A DNA stretch of 64,000 bases, from the NCBI GenBank assembly GCA_028335825.1, contig JAIOKI010000001.1, positions 806,001-870,000 of the forward strand, in the 5' to 3' direction. Below the pieces are notes generated by a model. The model ran no database searches. It was given only the letters and a program-made list of their open reading frames with translations, and was not told where the DNA came from. Shown here piece after piece: positions 47,351 to 60,433 of this stretch (the stretch's first letter is position 1; every line of letters begins with the position of its first letter). The position numbers were made by a program, and so were the translations under genes. The stretch is from Nosema muscidifuracis (Eukaryota; Microsporidia; Nosematidae).

Positions 47351-48810
47351 ATTTATAATTTTCAATCACAACATCCACAAAGAAAATCAAAATATATAAA
47401 TCTAGAAAAAAATTAAGAATTTTTTTCTGTATCTGGTGATATAAATCGTGATAAGTTATTTGTTAGGCAGAGAAGATATAAATTATGAGACTAAGTTTGC
47501 ACATGATTAATAACCAATGAGACTTTATGCCAATGATGTCTCTCTATCAGAGTATTATAATAAATAAGCAGAAATGTATGAGAATTTCAAATAAATATGT
47601 TGATCATCAAATCTGAGTGTCTAAATAAAGCGAAACTGATATCAATCATAAAGCATTTCAAACTGAAAACTATTTGAGTTTTTATATAGTTTTATCAGAG
47701 CTTCAAAGAAACATGAAAGTAACAGTTGTTTGTTAAAAAATAGTTCTTCCGATACAGCAGCATCATATAATGTTCACAATATTTGAAAATGTGGTATTTG
47801 AAATTTATTTTTTACAAAAAATATTCGATGTGTATTGTTTTACTGTAATTATATAAAGACTTCTTGTAAGTGTATTGAATTTTTTATTTGATATATTCAT
47901 ATAGATCTAATTTATACCTAATTAACTATTATATTTTTCAAAGTCGTGTCTATAATTACGATTACGCAATTCATAGTTTGTTGAATCTCCAAAATTTTAA
48001 TTCTATAAAGTGTTATCTTAAGAACAGATTAAGCTTATTTTTATTCATTTGTTTTTTATTAACAACTTATTTATTTTATAAGTCAATTTTAAAATTGAAC
48101 TCACTGCTAATAAAAAATTGTATGTTTATATCTGAGATTTCTCATGGTAACATGACCATTTTTAATACAGCTTTATTTTGGTTCTATTAATTTGCCAATT
48201 TTAATATTTTCAGTCTCTTTCACATTCTCCTTTTTTAGAAATTATTTCAAAAAGTTTTATTAAATAACTTAAATTGAATTTAAATAAAAAAATGTTATTG
48301 CTTAACATTAAGAAAATGAATATAAAAAACGTAATCTTATAGTCATTGATCGATAATATTTTTTAAGCTATCTAGAACATTTAAATCTGAAGGTAGTTTA
48401 TTAAATCTTCTCTCTAAATTTGTAAAATTTAAGTTTAGTTCTTTCACATTTAAATATAATTATTAGTTATATTTTTCATGGATGTTGGCTCTATCCACTA
48501 ATTACTTCAGAAACAATTTTTTGTTGGAGCTCATAAATCCTTTTATCTTAATAATTTTTCCTCATTTTTTATTTTCATCTTAATAAATACTTTATGTTGT
48601 ACATATGTTTTTATTCGGCTTTATAGTTCTTGTAAAAATGATTAATATAAATAAGCTTTCAATGTCAAAAAATAAGGAATAGATATTCTTTAAAAATAGT
48701 TAGTGACGCACAGTGATTAGCTAACATTTTACCTAATGTTTCAAGACTTATATTATCCCGAGATTTCTAATTCTGTTATTTCTTACTTCAATAATCTTGC
48801 GAATACAGAA
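47350..48810. other. AT-rich interval, nothing recognised
   Basis: The longest frame (100 codons at 47,888-48,190, plus) has a simple F/I/L/Y-rich composition and no motif. Confidence 0.45.
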
Positions 48811-48814
48811 ATTA

Positions 48815-48940
48815 GATCAAGCTAGACAGCCGTATCGAGGTATATGTCCAATCCAGAGTACTAAATATGGCTCTAGAAAGCCTGACTATGGCTAACCACA
48901 TATACTCACCCCTCTTGGGTACAACAAGTGAAGCCTATAA
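48815..48940 (+). repeat. Short block shared with the LINE relic at 17.0 kb
   Basis: A locally GC-richer block. About 65 nt around CTAGAAAGCCTGACTATGG match the minus strand at 17,020-17,085 (TTAGAAAGCCTAACTATGG) with scattered changes. In both a frame reads LESLTM. Probably the 3' part of a truncated R4/Dong-like LINE copy. Confidence 0.5.
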
Positions 48941-51900
48941 TAACAAAAAAATTAGCGAAGAAACAAGTTTAAGCATTAGTATTATTTATTTTATATAAAT
49001 ATTATCTTAATTTTACTCTAGGAGAGAGAAAATGAATAATGTTCAACAATGCAAGCCACAAGCGGATATCTGATAATAAGAACATAGAAGAAAACATGTC
49101 ATAAAAACATACTTTTAATTTTACGATTTTAGGCTTGTTAGGATGCATATTAAAGGATTTTCTATACTCAGGCCGATTACCTATTAATAACGCCATAATG
49201 AAATCACAAGTTTGGAATACAAAAGTCAAATATGATTAACACACAAATTAAATAGTTATACTTTGACTTAGTTGTAGGTATAAAAAAGATGCCTCAATAT
49301 AAATTTTATGATTTTAACAACAATATTGTATCTTGGTGTATTGTAATATTGAGTGAAGTGACAAAAACGAAAGTATTGTTTCAAGTAGTATCATCTAAAG
49401 GATGCTTTATTTGAAAGATTTATTTTTTACGTCGTTTTAGGTTTTCTTCATTTTGTGTACCGTTCTTTAAATACTTTTTATTTATAAAATACACACAAAG
49501 TCGAATATAGCATGATGTTAAAATGTTTATTTTGATAACTTTCTTGTTTATAGTTTTATATAACGATTCACCAATAACATTATGTCTTACCTCATTTCCG
49601 ACTAAATTAGCATATATTTTAATGAGTGAATAACCACTAATATTTCAAATTGATCTTTAGACACAACATGATACTTTTTAGTATTTTTTTCTTTATTTAT
49701 TTATTGAAAATAAATCTCACTCACAATTATTATAATAATAATAAATACATTTAATAATTACACACAATTATTATTTGGGTATGGTAAAAAATCTATTTCA
49801 AATAAATCTTCAGCTTTTAATTACAGCAAAGTAGAGACTAATTGTAAATAAAAAGATAAGTCAAAAATACATTCAAAATCACAACTTATAGTATTTATAT
49901 GTTATAATTAGATGTTAAATACAATATTTGTAAAACAGAGATAAAAAGTATAAATTTAAATAGGAATGACGTGATTATTAATTGGCAAAATGAGGCTTTA
50001 TTTTCAAGCAAACAGAATAAGAAAATTACAAAGATTGATAAAACAAATTCATATGTGTTTCCATAAAAAAATCATATGCCTCGCTTTCTTAGATAAATTC
50101 AATGTTAAAGAAGGACAATATAAATTTTCTCAAAGTATTAGGAAGTTAGTTAAAAAACTAAAATTAAGGAAAAGCTAGCTGCAGCTGTTTTTAAGTAGGA
50201 ATGTCGACTATATAAAATTAGCATCAAAGACTAAGTCCTGTTTCTCAGAGTAGTAATACAGTAAAATTAAAGAGACAAATAGCATTGTTGAAGAAATTCT
50301 AATCTAAAAAATGTAAAATCTTTCAGTAAGAGATAAAAGTAATGAGAAGGCTAAATAAACAATATCGCTCAAGAAGATTTGCAGAATATAAAATTGCACC
50401 ACTGAGATACCAAGAGTATGAAATAAAATAAAAAGTTTGTCTTTATTAAATCATTATTCATTCTCTTAAGTTATTCTCTAAGTATTTATTATTTTACGTC
50501 ATGTGTGGCATTTCATAAGTAAATTTTATTCACCTATTTCTTTTTCCAAAAAAAGTTCGTGAACATATGAAATGACTTTAATATTCTCACTGAAAAAATA
50601 AATTATTAAAAATGCTTTAACAGATTTTAAAATAGCAATAGCCAAGAGTTTTGAAAATAAAATTGAAATATTAATACACGTTTTTAGATGAAAGTTCAGC
50701 TATATATATAGTTGAGACATCCTATATTATATAATAAGTTCTAAAAGTAATAATCAGAATCAAAATTCTCAATATAGTAATGTCATCCGTTAATCTTATA
50801 ATATATAATGTGAACATAGAAATGAAGAAAGACGACGCCTATTTAAAGAATAAGAGCGAAGTGTAAGTACTATAGATATTGCTCTTTAAAAATATTCCTA
50901 GTATATTTTAATTATTATTATTTTTTATATAAATAATGAGAACTAAAAAAGAATAAAGCGAAGAAAAGAAAACAGAGATATTAAAATAAAAGATCTGTGT
51001 TTACCAAGTAGGTAGACTCCAGTTTACGAATGACATTTGGTCTGTTTAGTTACAAGATGTAAATAGAAAAATATCTAAAAAGTGTATGGTGTAAATATGA
51101 AAATCGAAATCGGTAAAAAACATTTCGCAAGAATTAAAAAAGCATATTTACTTTCATGTTTTGCAAAACTAGCAAGAAAAGATCAGATTTATTATTTTAT
51201 CTGCAAGTCTGATTTACTAGCTCTGGATAAGCACTTCAAGATAATGAGAATTAAAGAAATTTCACTGTGACATTTAAAATATGAAAAGAGTTTGGAGGCG
51301 ATGTGAGATTATATGAATTTATAAACCATGAGGAATACAAACGGTATCAAATTTTATTGAGAGTTAAAAGTAAAAGCTTGATGAAAGAAATTTAGATGAC
51401 CGACAAAAATAAGGATATAAAAATAGAATCTTAAAATGATAAAAAGTATAAAAAAATTGCAATTGATGTCAAACTATTTTAGTATTAAATTAGGTGATAT
51501 TGATAGAAATATTGTAAAATTGATATCATCAATATCTAATTTTTGTAAAATATATGTGATCTAGTATTTAATTTCAGATCCGAATTTCATACACTCGAAA
51601 GCATTTTATGTTTGAATTTATTATTAAGTATAAATTTCACATTATTAATGCAATAATATATACAAGTCTAAGAATAAAAAACAGTGTAATGGGCATAATT
51701 AAATAGTCAAAAGATTAAACTACTTACAGTCTATTCTTTATTATATGATAGTAATTACAAGAAATGATTTCCAACTTCTCAACTAATTTATGAAAGTATC
51801 TATATATAATTTTTGAATTAAGGAAGTCAAGTTAAAGTTTTTTTCTGTAAAAACAAGAAAAGATTCAAAAAGAGGTTGTATATATGAGACTGATTTCTGT

Positions 51901-53100
51901 ATTCAGTAATAATGAACCACATAAAAAAATCGAAGCTTAATTATACAATGTAGTCGTTAATCTATGAAAGCTAGAAACTGAAGGACAATTTTGATAATTT
52001 CATGTACTCTTTAGATAATTGAATTCAAGCTGATTGTTCTAAATGCCAACCTTTTTAACTTGATGTTGAATTGTTACAGTTTACATATCCTGAGATTTGT
52101 GGAAAATAATAAAGCAATATTTAATATACCAAGTGATAATTCGTGCAATATACAGTATAAAACCTAAAATAATGATTTTCAGCAGAAATTATACTAATAA
52201 GTTGAATTAGGTTTCTATAATATTTAGTTCATTATTTTTTATAGTAACAAAAAATTACATTTTTAGCATCTTATGAAAAGGTTAATAGATTACTTTTGAT
52301 ATATCTGACCGATAAAAAAGAACTTATATTATAACAGTAATCAATTAATTATTCGGGTACTTGTTCTGAGGTTATAGGTTTATGAAACTAATCAAAATTA
52401 AATAATTAGACCAATCAAAAGAATCAGAGTAAAGAAATTAAAAGTTGTACCAAAGAAAAAATGTAAAAGTCTAATACATTACGCATTTTTATCATTTTTC
52501 AGATTTTGTGGTTGAAAGACTTAGTAGAAGTATGCAAGAGTATGCCTATTAAGATAAAAATTAATAAAGTTGTAATTTGTATAACAATCTATTCCATTTA
52601 AAAATATGAATGACATCTTTGATACGCTGATCTCGTAAAAAGTAAAGCAGGAGTAATTTGAAGAAATGAAAATTAATAAACGAAAAGCAATAGAATAGAT
52701 GAATTTATATTTAAAAAGAAGAATATGGTGGTCATTAAGACAAAAACATATGTAACTAAATACAAGAAGCAAAGAATAGTCACGTGAATAATAGGAAAAA
52801 TGCTTACAGTGTGAGTATAGAAAAATGATGATCGAGAGATATGGTTCCCAACTAAATCTTATAGTAGAAGATAATTTTGAATGAGAGGCTGTTGGTTTAA
52901 ATAAAAAATATTTATACCCAGCATATAATTATCAAAATGTTCATAAATAATATACGGTATGGATTTTATGGCTAAATTTCTTTTTTACCTTTCACTGACA
53001 CTTTTTTGAAAAAATGAAAAAATTATAGCATCTAAAGTTTAAATTCGATTAAAATATTACTTATGATGAAAAGTTTGTTGATAGAGTTTTATTTTAACAT
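48940..53100. other. Long AT-rich stretch, no gene recognised
   Basis: Over 4 kb, with the plus strand A-rich from about 49.7 kb. Short open frames (75 codons at 49,002-49,229 minus; 62 codons at 49,990-50,178 and 51,082-51,270 plus) have a varied composition with K, R and C but no motif I recognise. They may be pieces of a decayed element. Confidence 0.45.
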
Positions 53101-53129
53101 GAAATTCTGAAATTTCCAATGTGCAGTAA

Positions 53130-53880
53130 GTGTTTAAAACCAAAGACTTATATAAATATCGTTGTTATTTCAAGAATAACAAAAAAATACCGAATTACTT
53201 CAGTTTACTCAAACTAAGTTTTTTTCATCATGCACATCTAAGCGTAAAATATCTTCTTATTATATTATGTGTGTGGCGCAAAGATAGTTCAAATCGATCC
53301 TTGGCCATGGAATTATCTTTTTCAATTATTGATAACAATGTGGTATGGTCACTTCGATAATTAGCTTCTAATTTTCTATTCACATTTATTCATTCACAGC
53401 AAATTAGTGGTGAAGGATTTATTGTTGAAATATATGAAATTGATCTGGTTAAAAATAAGTATCAATGAGGAAGACTTCTTGAGTATCAGGTTTGGGCAAT
53501 GTACTATGAAGTAATAGAGCAGCTGCATAACTTTTTTCAAAATCGTCTAATATTATTAGCAAAATACACTGAATGAGATAATTCGAAGAAAAATTGCATT
53601 GAGTATAACTATTTAACAGACATATGGCGAGGTTATTTAAACATTAAAAATATGTGCTGATTTAGGTTTTCGATATGAAACTGTAAATCATTCAGTTTTT
53701 TGCTGATACAGACACTTATGCAAATACATAAACTATTGAGAGTATTTGGTCTTTTATAAAAAGAAATATAATGTGAAATAATAATTTAATATATTTTGTT
53801 ACGAAAAATTATGTTTTTAGATTTAAATTACTTTTTAGAGATATTTTAATTGAAGAAATGTTAGACTTTATACGTTTTGA
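53130..53880 (+). pseudogene. Merlin-type (IS1595/ISXO2-like) transposase, broken
   Basis: A DDE transposase in pieces. The first 76 codons (53,130-53,360) read YKYRCYFKNNKKIP then FFHHAHLSVKYLLIILCVW, the N-terminal layout of Merlin/ISXO2 proteins. After a stop and a frame change come IVEIYEIDLVKNKY (53,420-53,466; first catalytic region), LLEYQVW, DIWRGYLNIKN (about 53,618-53,650; second catalytic D), E-T-V-N-H-S-V-F (about 53,677) and TIESIWSFIKRNI (about 53,732-53,772; third catalytic E and basic helix). The order and spacing match a complete transposase of about 250 residues. At least three frame changes and one in-frame stop make it inactive. No terminal inverted repeats were found by eye. 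Confidence 0.72.
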
Positions 53881-54450
53881 TAATTAATAAATTTTGCAAT
53901 ATTAATATTTTTAGTCATATATTTAGTTCAGAAACTAAGAGAAGGTATAAAAAAGAAATTTAACTGTTTTATACTAAGTTGTTATAAGTTTTTTAACTTA
54001 TAAAAAAAGTCATCGGTCAGCTTAAGAAAGAAATGACTTGTCGATTCTTGTGAGAACCAAATGATTTCCTTTACTCTAATAAAACTTGTTCTGCTTAATT
54101 AATAACCAACTAACTAATGGAATCTTCACTGATTCATCAAAAAATATTGAGGGAAATTATTTTAAATAATAATGAAATCATTAATCACTAGCAACAGTTT
54201 GCTTACAGGATACGACAATAATAATTTTTTTTCGCAAAAATCAAAATAAGAAACTCATTTGTTAATTAATACAATATATATAAATAAAGATTATAAGGGG
54301 TAATATTTCCTTTTAATCTGTATAAAGCAGTATAACTAATCAAACATCAAATATTTTATTGATGATTTGTATGAAAAGGTATCAAAGACAATATTACAAC
54401 TTGTATAGAAACATAAAAATTAAAATTATGAAAAAGAAGTAAGAAGTGTA
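53880..54450. other. AT-rich interval, nothing recognised
   Basis: Between the Merlin relic and the next fossil; may hold the lost end of either. Confidence 0.4.
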
Positions 54451-55960
54451 TACATGAAGAGTTTATGATTGACAATATATGTTAAAAAACTAAAGTCATT
54501 TTCTTTTATGTAGGAAAAGCAATGGAAAAAAACATTTCAATAAATTTATAGAGTTGAATAAAAAATAAGGTTCATTGAAAATAAAAGAGTCATTGAATGA
54601 TAGAAAAAAATTGACAAAAAATTAATTATTTTTTCTGATATTCATAGACAAACGAAAATCCCAAAATATAGTTTGAACATTTTAGACATTATTTTATACA
54701 ATCAAATAATCTGATAAGTTTAGAAGTTACTGATGTCGATATGAATCTCACAATACAAGCATATAACAATAAGATCAAAGATACGTAGAATATAGGTGAA
54801 CTATAATGTAAAATTATTGTAAAATAATGGTTTCTAGTAGATATAAAACAGCTCTGTATGCACGATGATCTTTCTGAGTTTTTAAAATGCCATTGAACTT
54901 TGTGAATAAATAAGTTAAATTTTAGAGAATAATGAATAACTTAGAAAGTAAATTCTTTTATAAAATAGTAGTTGTATATTTAGATAACATAGTCATTTTA
55001 GAGTGAGAGTAAAGAATGATGAAAAGAACGTGACTTTAGTTTTAGAAGCATTAAATATGTAGAAGTAAGAAGAATAAATTTTTGAGTCACATATTACAGA
55101 TAATATCATTAATTAAGAACTACGGTTGATATTGAGACTATTAAATCATTGTGTATTGTATGTAAAAGAATTATATGACATACTAAAATTTAAAGAACGA
55201 GTATCTAAATGAAGAATTGCTATGATAACGAGAAATCTACAAGAAAATATCGAATTATAAAGAAACAATTACATTTTGTATCGTTTAGAATTTAGGATAT
55301 TAATACACCCTCGATTTTGATAACAAATGTCTTTAAATATGATGTAAGTCAATATTATCACATGAATATAACGAAAAAATACGGTGTTATTTTCTTCATC
55401 TAATTGAAAGTCAAACAAAAAGAAATTACTCTGTGTCTGAAAAGAAGCTTTATTTAAGTTATTAATCAATACAGTAAACACCTAATAATAATGATTAAAT
55501 CCTTTTCTAAAAAATATATAAGGATAAATTTGATTAATGATAATATAATATTATGTAAGCAGTATTAACCTGAATATTTTCAATATTTATTTAGTTAAAG
55601 AAGTATATTTAAGTCATTATTCATCAAAAAATACATTGAAAAAAGGTATAGTAGATTTGAAATTAATATCAATATTATTAGATAATAAGACAGATATAAA
55701 TTTCATTATAACTTAAGATTTTTATAGGGAATATAAAGTATTAGTAATAGCAAGTTCACATTGATAATATAATAAACTTTTAATAGTAGAAGTGAAGTAA
55801 TTTAATTAAATAAAAATATTGGTAATTCAATAATTTATTGTTATAGTAATGAAACGTTAAAATTAAATAGAAATAATGAAATTGTAACAAAGAATCTACA
55901 AATTATAAAATACAGAATCTTTATATTATCTTCCTTAATAATTTATGATGAATATATGGT
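54450..55960 (+). mobile_element. Ty3/gypsy LTR-retrotransposon fossil
   Basis: Plus-strand RT remnant with a palm-like block VVVYLDNIVIL at about 54,965-55,000 and RT traces over about 54,860-55,150; the remainder is poorly preserved. Many breaks; old. It faces unit 2 at about the same distance as the 44.8-47.35 kb fossil faces unit 1, so the two may be halves of one old inverted duplication. Confidence 0.48.
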
Positions 55961-55989
55961 GAATATGAGGAACATTGAATAAAAATTGA

Positions 55990-56770
55990 AGAATATGGTC
56001 AAGTGGCTTAAATATTATTATAATAATATAGAATATTGATTTACGGTATACCATTAAAAGGTGCAAGAATGAGAAGATCTTGAGAGATATTTATAAGAAG
56101 AAACAAAATTGTTGAAAATGTATATAATATTGAAAGGGATGAAATAGAAAAAAATCAAAGATGATTAAGAAATAGCTATAAGTGTAATTAATGAGATTCG
56201 GTCAGAAAAACAAAATAGAAACAATTAAGAAGGTTTTATAATTTAGTATATTAGAACACAAACAGAAGTAAATAAAATTGATTTTTGTAAATGGTGTATA
56301 ACAACAATACTAGTATATAAGGATTATGGATTAATGAACAGAATACTGGTGAATGGATTAGAGATTGAAGAACTAAAGAAATTTAAGAAAGTATTTTACA
56401 GCGATAAAGAAGAGCTAAAATATTGAAATTAGAAAAGTGTAGGATTAAGATAATTAGAGGATAGTGTATTTTTTAGGCATTGATGAAAGATACTGAAGAA
56501 ATTAACAAAAGCATTGAAAGAAAATAAAGATATTCAATTTAATTAGATGTTTACTTCTAATTATTAATCAAATACTATTTCTTATGTACAGTATTATAAT
56601 ACATGAGCCTTTTTATAACATGAGATGCCAAGATCAATACAAATTCACAGAATAATTATTACTAGTAAATAACAGATCTATAAACAATACATAAAAAGTA
56701 ATATAGTTACTATACCAAGTCAAACTATCCCATATACATCACAAAGAAATAAAACTAATATATCATCACC
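55990..56770 (+). repeat. Diverged inverted homology next to unit 2
   Basis: Counterpart of 44,070-44,830; see there for shared landmarks. Identity rises abruptly at about 56,771. Confidence 0.8.
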
Positions 56771-57278
56771 AAAAAATAAATACACACACAGTACATGTTG
56801 TATACATACCTCATCAATAAAATATTTTACATCTTCAATGAACAAAACCCATCACAAACAGAACCATCGTTACGGTCTCACATTACTGTTCACACAAGTA
56901 ATCACCACGATCACTTCAGCAACCAACGTCCCAGCACGTTCACAGGATGGTCACCATTCTCAATCCTTAACTGGACACCCCAATCAACTTCCCGTTGTTC
57001 AACACAACCACCAGATTGTAACTGTTTTTATACAACATATATATCATACTAGTACACTCAAACACACTGCATATATACAACAAAAAATCATAAATCAGCA
57101 ATTAATTATTAATTCTGATTTGTCAATTTAATTTATCACTAGATTAAATAATACACAATGTAAATTATTTATTACTCATGTTGTAGTTTTCGTATGTTAT
57201 ATTGCACTGATTGATTGAGAGATTAAGATTTCTGAGACTAGATTAATACTGACTAGAATGTAGATATGTTATTTTGTA
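56771..57278 (+). promoter_or_regulatory. Conserved 5' flank of SSU, unit 2
   Basis: Practically identical to 43,567-44,070 in reverse complement, starting at ACACACACAGTACATGTTGT. Expected to include the Pol I promoter and external spacer. The overlapping frames at 56,795-57,052 and 56,838-57,131 are conserved because the whole arm is. Confidence 0.55.
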
Positions 57279-58514
57279 CACCAGGTTGATTCTGCCTGAC
57301 GTAGACGCTATTCCCTAAGATTAACCCATGCATGTTTTTGAAGAAGTATCTGAAAAATGGACTGCTCAGTAATACTCACTTTATTTTATGTATATTGATG
57401 ATAACTACGTTAAAGTGTAGATAATTGTATACAGTAAGAGTGAGACCTATCAGCTAGTTGTTAAGGTAATGGCTTAACAAGGCAGTAACGGGTAACGGTA
57501 TTACTTTGTAATATTCCGGAGAAGGAGCCTGAGAGACGGCTACTAAGTCTAAGGATTGCAGCAGGGGCGAAACTTGACCTATGGATTTTGTCTGAGGCAG
57601 TTATGGGAAGTAATAGATATTGTTTCATATTGTAAAAACATATGAGGTGATTAATTGGAGGGCAAATCAAGTGCCAGCAGCCGCGGTAATACTTGTTCCA
57701 AGAGTGTGTATGATGATTGATGCAGTTAAAAAGTCCGTAGTTTATTTTTAAGAAGCAATATGAGGTGTACTGTATAGTTGGGAGAGAGATGAAATGTGAC
57801 GACCCTGACTGGACGAACAGAAGCGAAAGCTGTACACTTGTATGTATTTTTTGAACAAGGACGTAAGCTGGAGGATCGAAGATGATTAGATACCATTGTA
57901 GTTCCAGCAGTAAACTATGCCGACGATGTGATATGAGTATTTGTATTACATAATAGAAATTCGAGTTTTTTGGCTCTGGGGATAGTATGATCGCAAGATT
58001 GAAAATTAAAGAAATTGACGGAAGAATACCACAAGGAGTGGATTGTGCGGCTTAATTTGACTCAACGCGAGGTAACTTACCAATATTTTATTATTCAGCG
58101 AGAATGTTATTTGAGAATGATAATAGTGGTGCATGGCCGTTTTCAATGGATGCTGTGAAGTTTTGATTAATTTCAACAAGACGTGAGACCCTTATAGACA
58201 GACACAATCAGTGTAGGAAGGAAAGGATTAAAACAGGTCCGTTATGCCCTCAGACATTTTGGGCTGCACGCGCAATACAATAGATATGAATCTTTATGGG
58301 ATAATATTTTGTAAGAGATATTTGAACTTGGAATTGCTAGTAAATTTTATTAAATAAGTAGAATTGAATGTGTCCCTGTTCTTTGTACACACCGCCCGTC
58401 GCTATCTAAGATGATATATGTTGTGAAATTAGTGTAAACTACTTGAACAAGATGTATTAGATCTGATATAAGTCGTAACATGGTTGCTGTTGGAGAACCA
58501 TTAGCAGGATCATA
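57279..58514 (+). rRNA. SSU (16S-like) rRNA
   Basis: 1,236 nt. The 5' end is CACCAGGTTGATTCTGCC, the 530 loop GTGCCAGCAGCCGCGG is at 57,671, TGTACACACCGCCCGTC is at 58,384-58,400 and the 3' end is TTAGCAGGATCATA. The short length and start sequence are diagnostic of Microsporidia. It is followed by ITS and LSU, the Vairimorpha-type order. Confidence 0.97.
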
Positions 58515-58683
58515 TCGAGTAACAGTTAATACAATATTTATTATATATGTTATACTATTATATATTTATTATATTATACTAATATATATTTATTATATTA
58601 GATTATATTAATGTATATTTATTATATTAGATTATACTAATATATATTTATTATATAGATTGTACTATTATATATTATTATTT
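58515..58683 (+). other. ITS, unit 2
   Basis: About 169 nt, nearly all A and T, with three to four imperfect tandem copies of a roughly 30-nt unit containing TATATTTATTATATTAGATT. Repeat arrangement differs from unit 1. Confidence 0.85.
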
Positions 58684-60249
58684 TACCCACACATGGGATC
58701 AATAGGATGCCACAGCGATGAAGGTCGTAGATGAATACGAAAGCATTGTTACCGAATATATACAGATGTGTATAGAGGACCCTTTGAACTTAAGCATATC
58801 ATTAGAAGGAGGAAAAGAAACTAACCAGGATTTCTGTAGTAGCAGCGAGTGAACAAGAAGCAACCCGTGATTGTAATCCTATTGGAGATGTAAATCACTA
58901 TTTTATTACTTATTTGTACAGAATATAATATTCGTTAGTTGAATAAAATAGTAAGTATCAGCGAGTAGGGCTGCTTGGTAGTGCAGTCTGAATACAGGTA
59001 GAATGAGATATCTAAGGTTAAATATAATGGCATACCGATAGCAAATAAGTACTGCGAAGGAATTTGTGAAAATGTGTGGGGCAGCCTTATGTTTAAGGAC
59101 CCGTCTTGAAACACGGACCAAGGAGATTATAGTTATAGCAAGATAATGGCTCAGTCGTTATTAATATGACAAGTTATAACTATAAGACCCGAAACACAGT
59201 GAACTATGCATGTTCTGGTTGAAGATAAGCAACAGTTTATTGGAAGACCATAATCATTCTGACGTGCAAATCGATGATTTAAGATGTGTATAGTGGCGAA
59301 AGACCAATCGAACTGTGTGGTAGCTGGTTCACAGCGAAATGTCTCTCAGGACAGCAGTCATTGTATATAGGACATAGATGTAGGACACTGTTATAGTCTC
59401 GACTATGAGAAATCTTTAATTCTATGGTCTTCTGTAGATTAGGTTTACAGAATGAATCTATTGTATGACTAGTGGGCACATGATTGTAAGAATGATGTGC
59501 AAAAAGGGATGAACCTTATGGAACATTAAATATTCTAAATAGTAGACAGTATACCATAAATATGATGAATACATTGAGACAGTAGGGCGGTTGTTATGGA
59601 AGTAGAAATCCGCTAAGAAACGTGTTACAACGTACCTACCGAATGTATTATTGTATAAAATGGAAGAAGATGACTACTTTTATGAGATGTTTCTATATGA
59701 GTATTTAGGTAGCTGTGCAATTTGTTTGTATTGAAGTATATGTGTGAATGTATATGGAAGAAACAAATGGGCCGATCTTGGAGGCAGTAACAATATATTT
59801 GTATAGATATAGACTAGGGTTTTCAATGGTATTGAAGTGAGTCGGTGTTATTGTAAAAACAAAGAAGATCAATAGTTCTTCACTTGACTACTGCAAGGCG
59901 ACTTGATGATGACAGTATATAAGCGGTGTAAGAAAAATGAATTAGACTGTGTGTACGTATGGATTGTCATGATAAGAAATACGTGTTGTATATATACTTG
60001 ATAAAAAAGAAGTAGTGTAGCCGTACCTATACCGCATCAGGTGTCTTTGTATCATAACAGATATTTTAAATTAAAGTAAGTAAGGGAATTCGGCAAATTA
60101 GATCTGTAACCTTGGGATAAAGATTGGCTCTAGCATGCTAGAACTTTTACTATGTAAGGAATCTGACTGTTTATTAAAAACATAGCTTTTTGTATTACAA
60201 GAAGTGAATTCTGCCCAGTGCATTTATTGTTAAAGTTGTGTAAGCGAAT

Positions 60250-60302
<53 letters not shown>

Positions 60303-60401
60303 TTAATTGGTGACGCGCATGAATGGAGCAACGAGATTCCTACTGTCCCTACTTACAATTTTGTGAAACCACGAGACAAGGGAACGGGCTTGTTGTATAT
60401 C

Positions 60402-60433
<32 letters not shown>

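Noticed and set aside
56795-57131. 85- and 97-codon frames upstream of SSU as a real protein gene
   Set aside because: Conserved only as far as the whole rDNA arm is; low-complexity T/S/H/Q-rich; two overlapping frames equally open.
43567-57278. The inverted rDNA pair as an assembly palindrome artefact
   Set aside because: The spacer is not palindromic, the inner flanks are diverged, the ITS copies differ and the outer LINE arrangements differ, so the arms are real separate copies; a wrong join in the spacer cannot be excluded.
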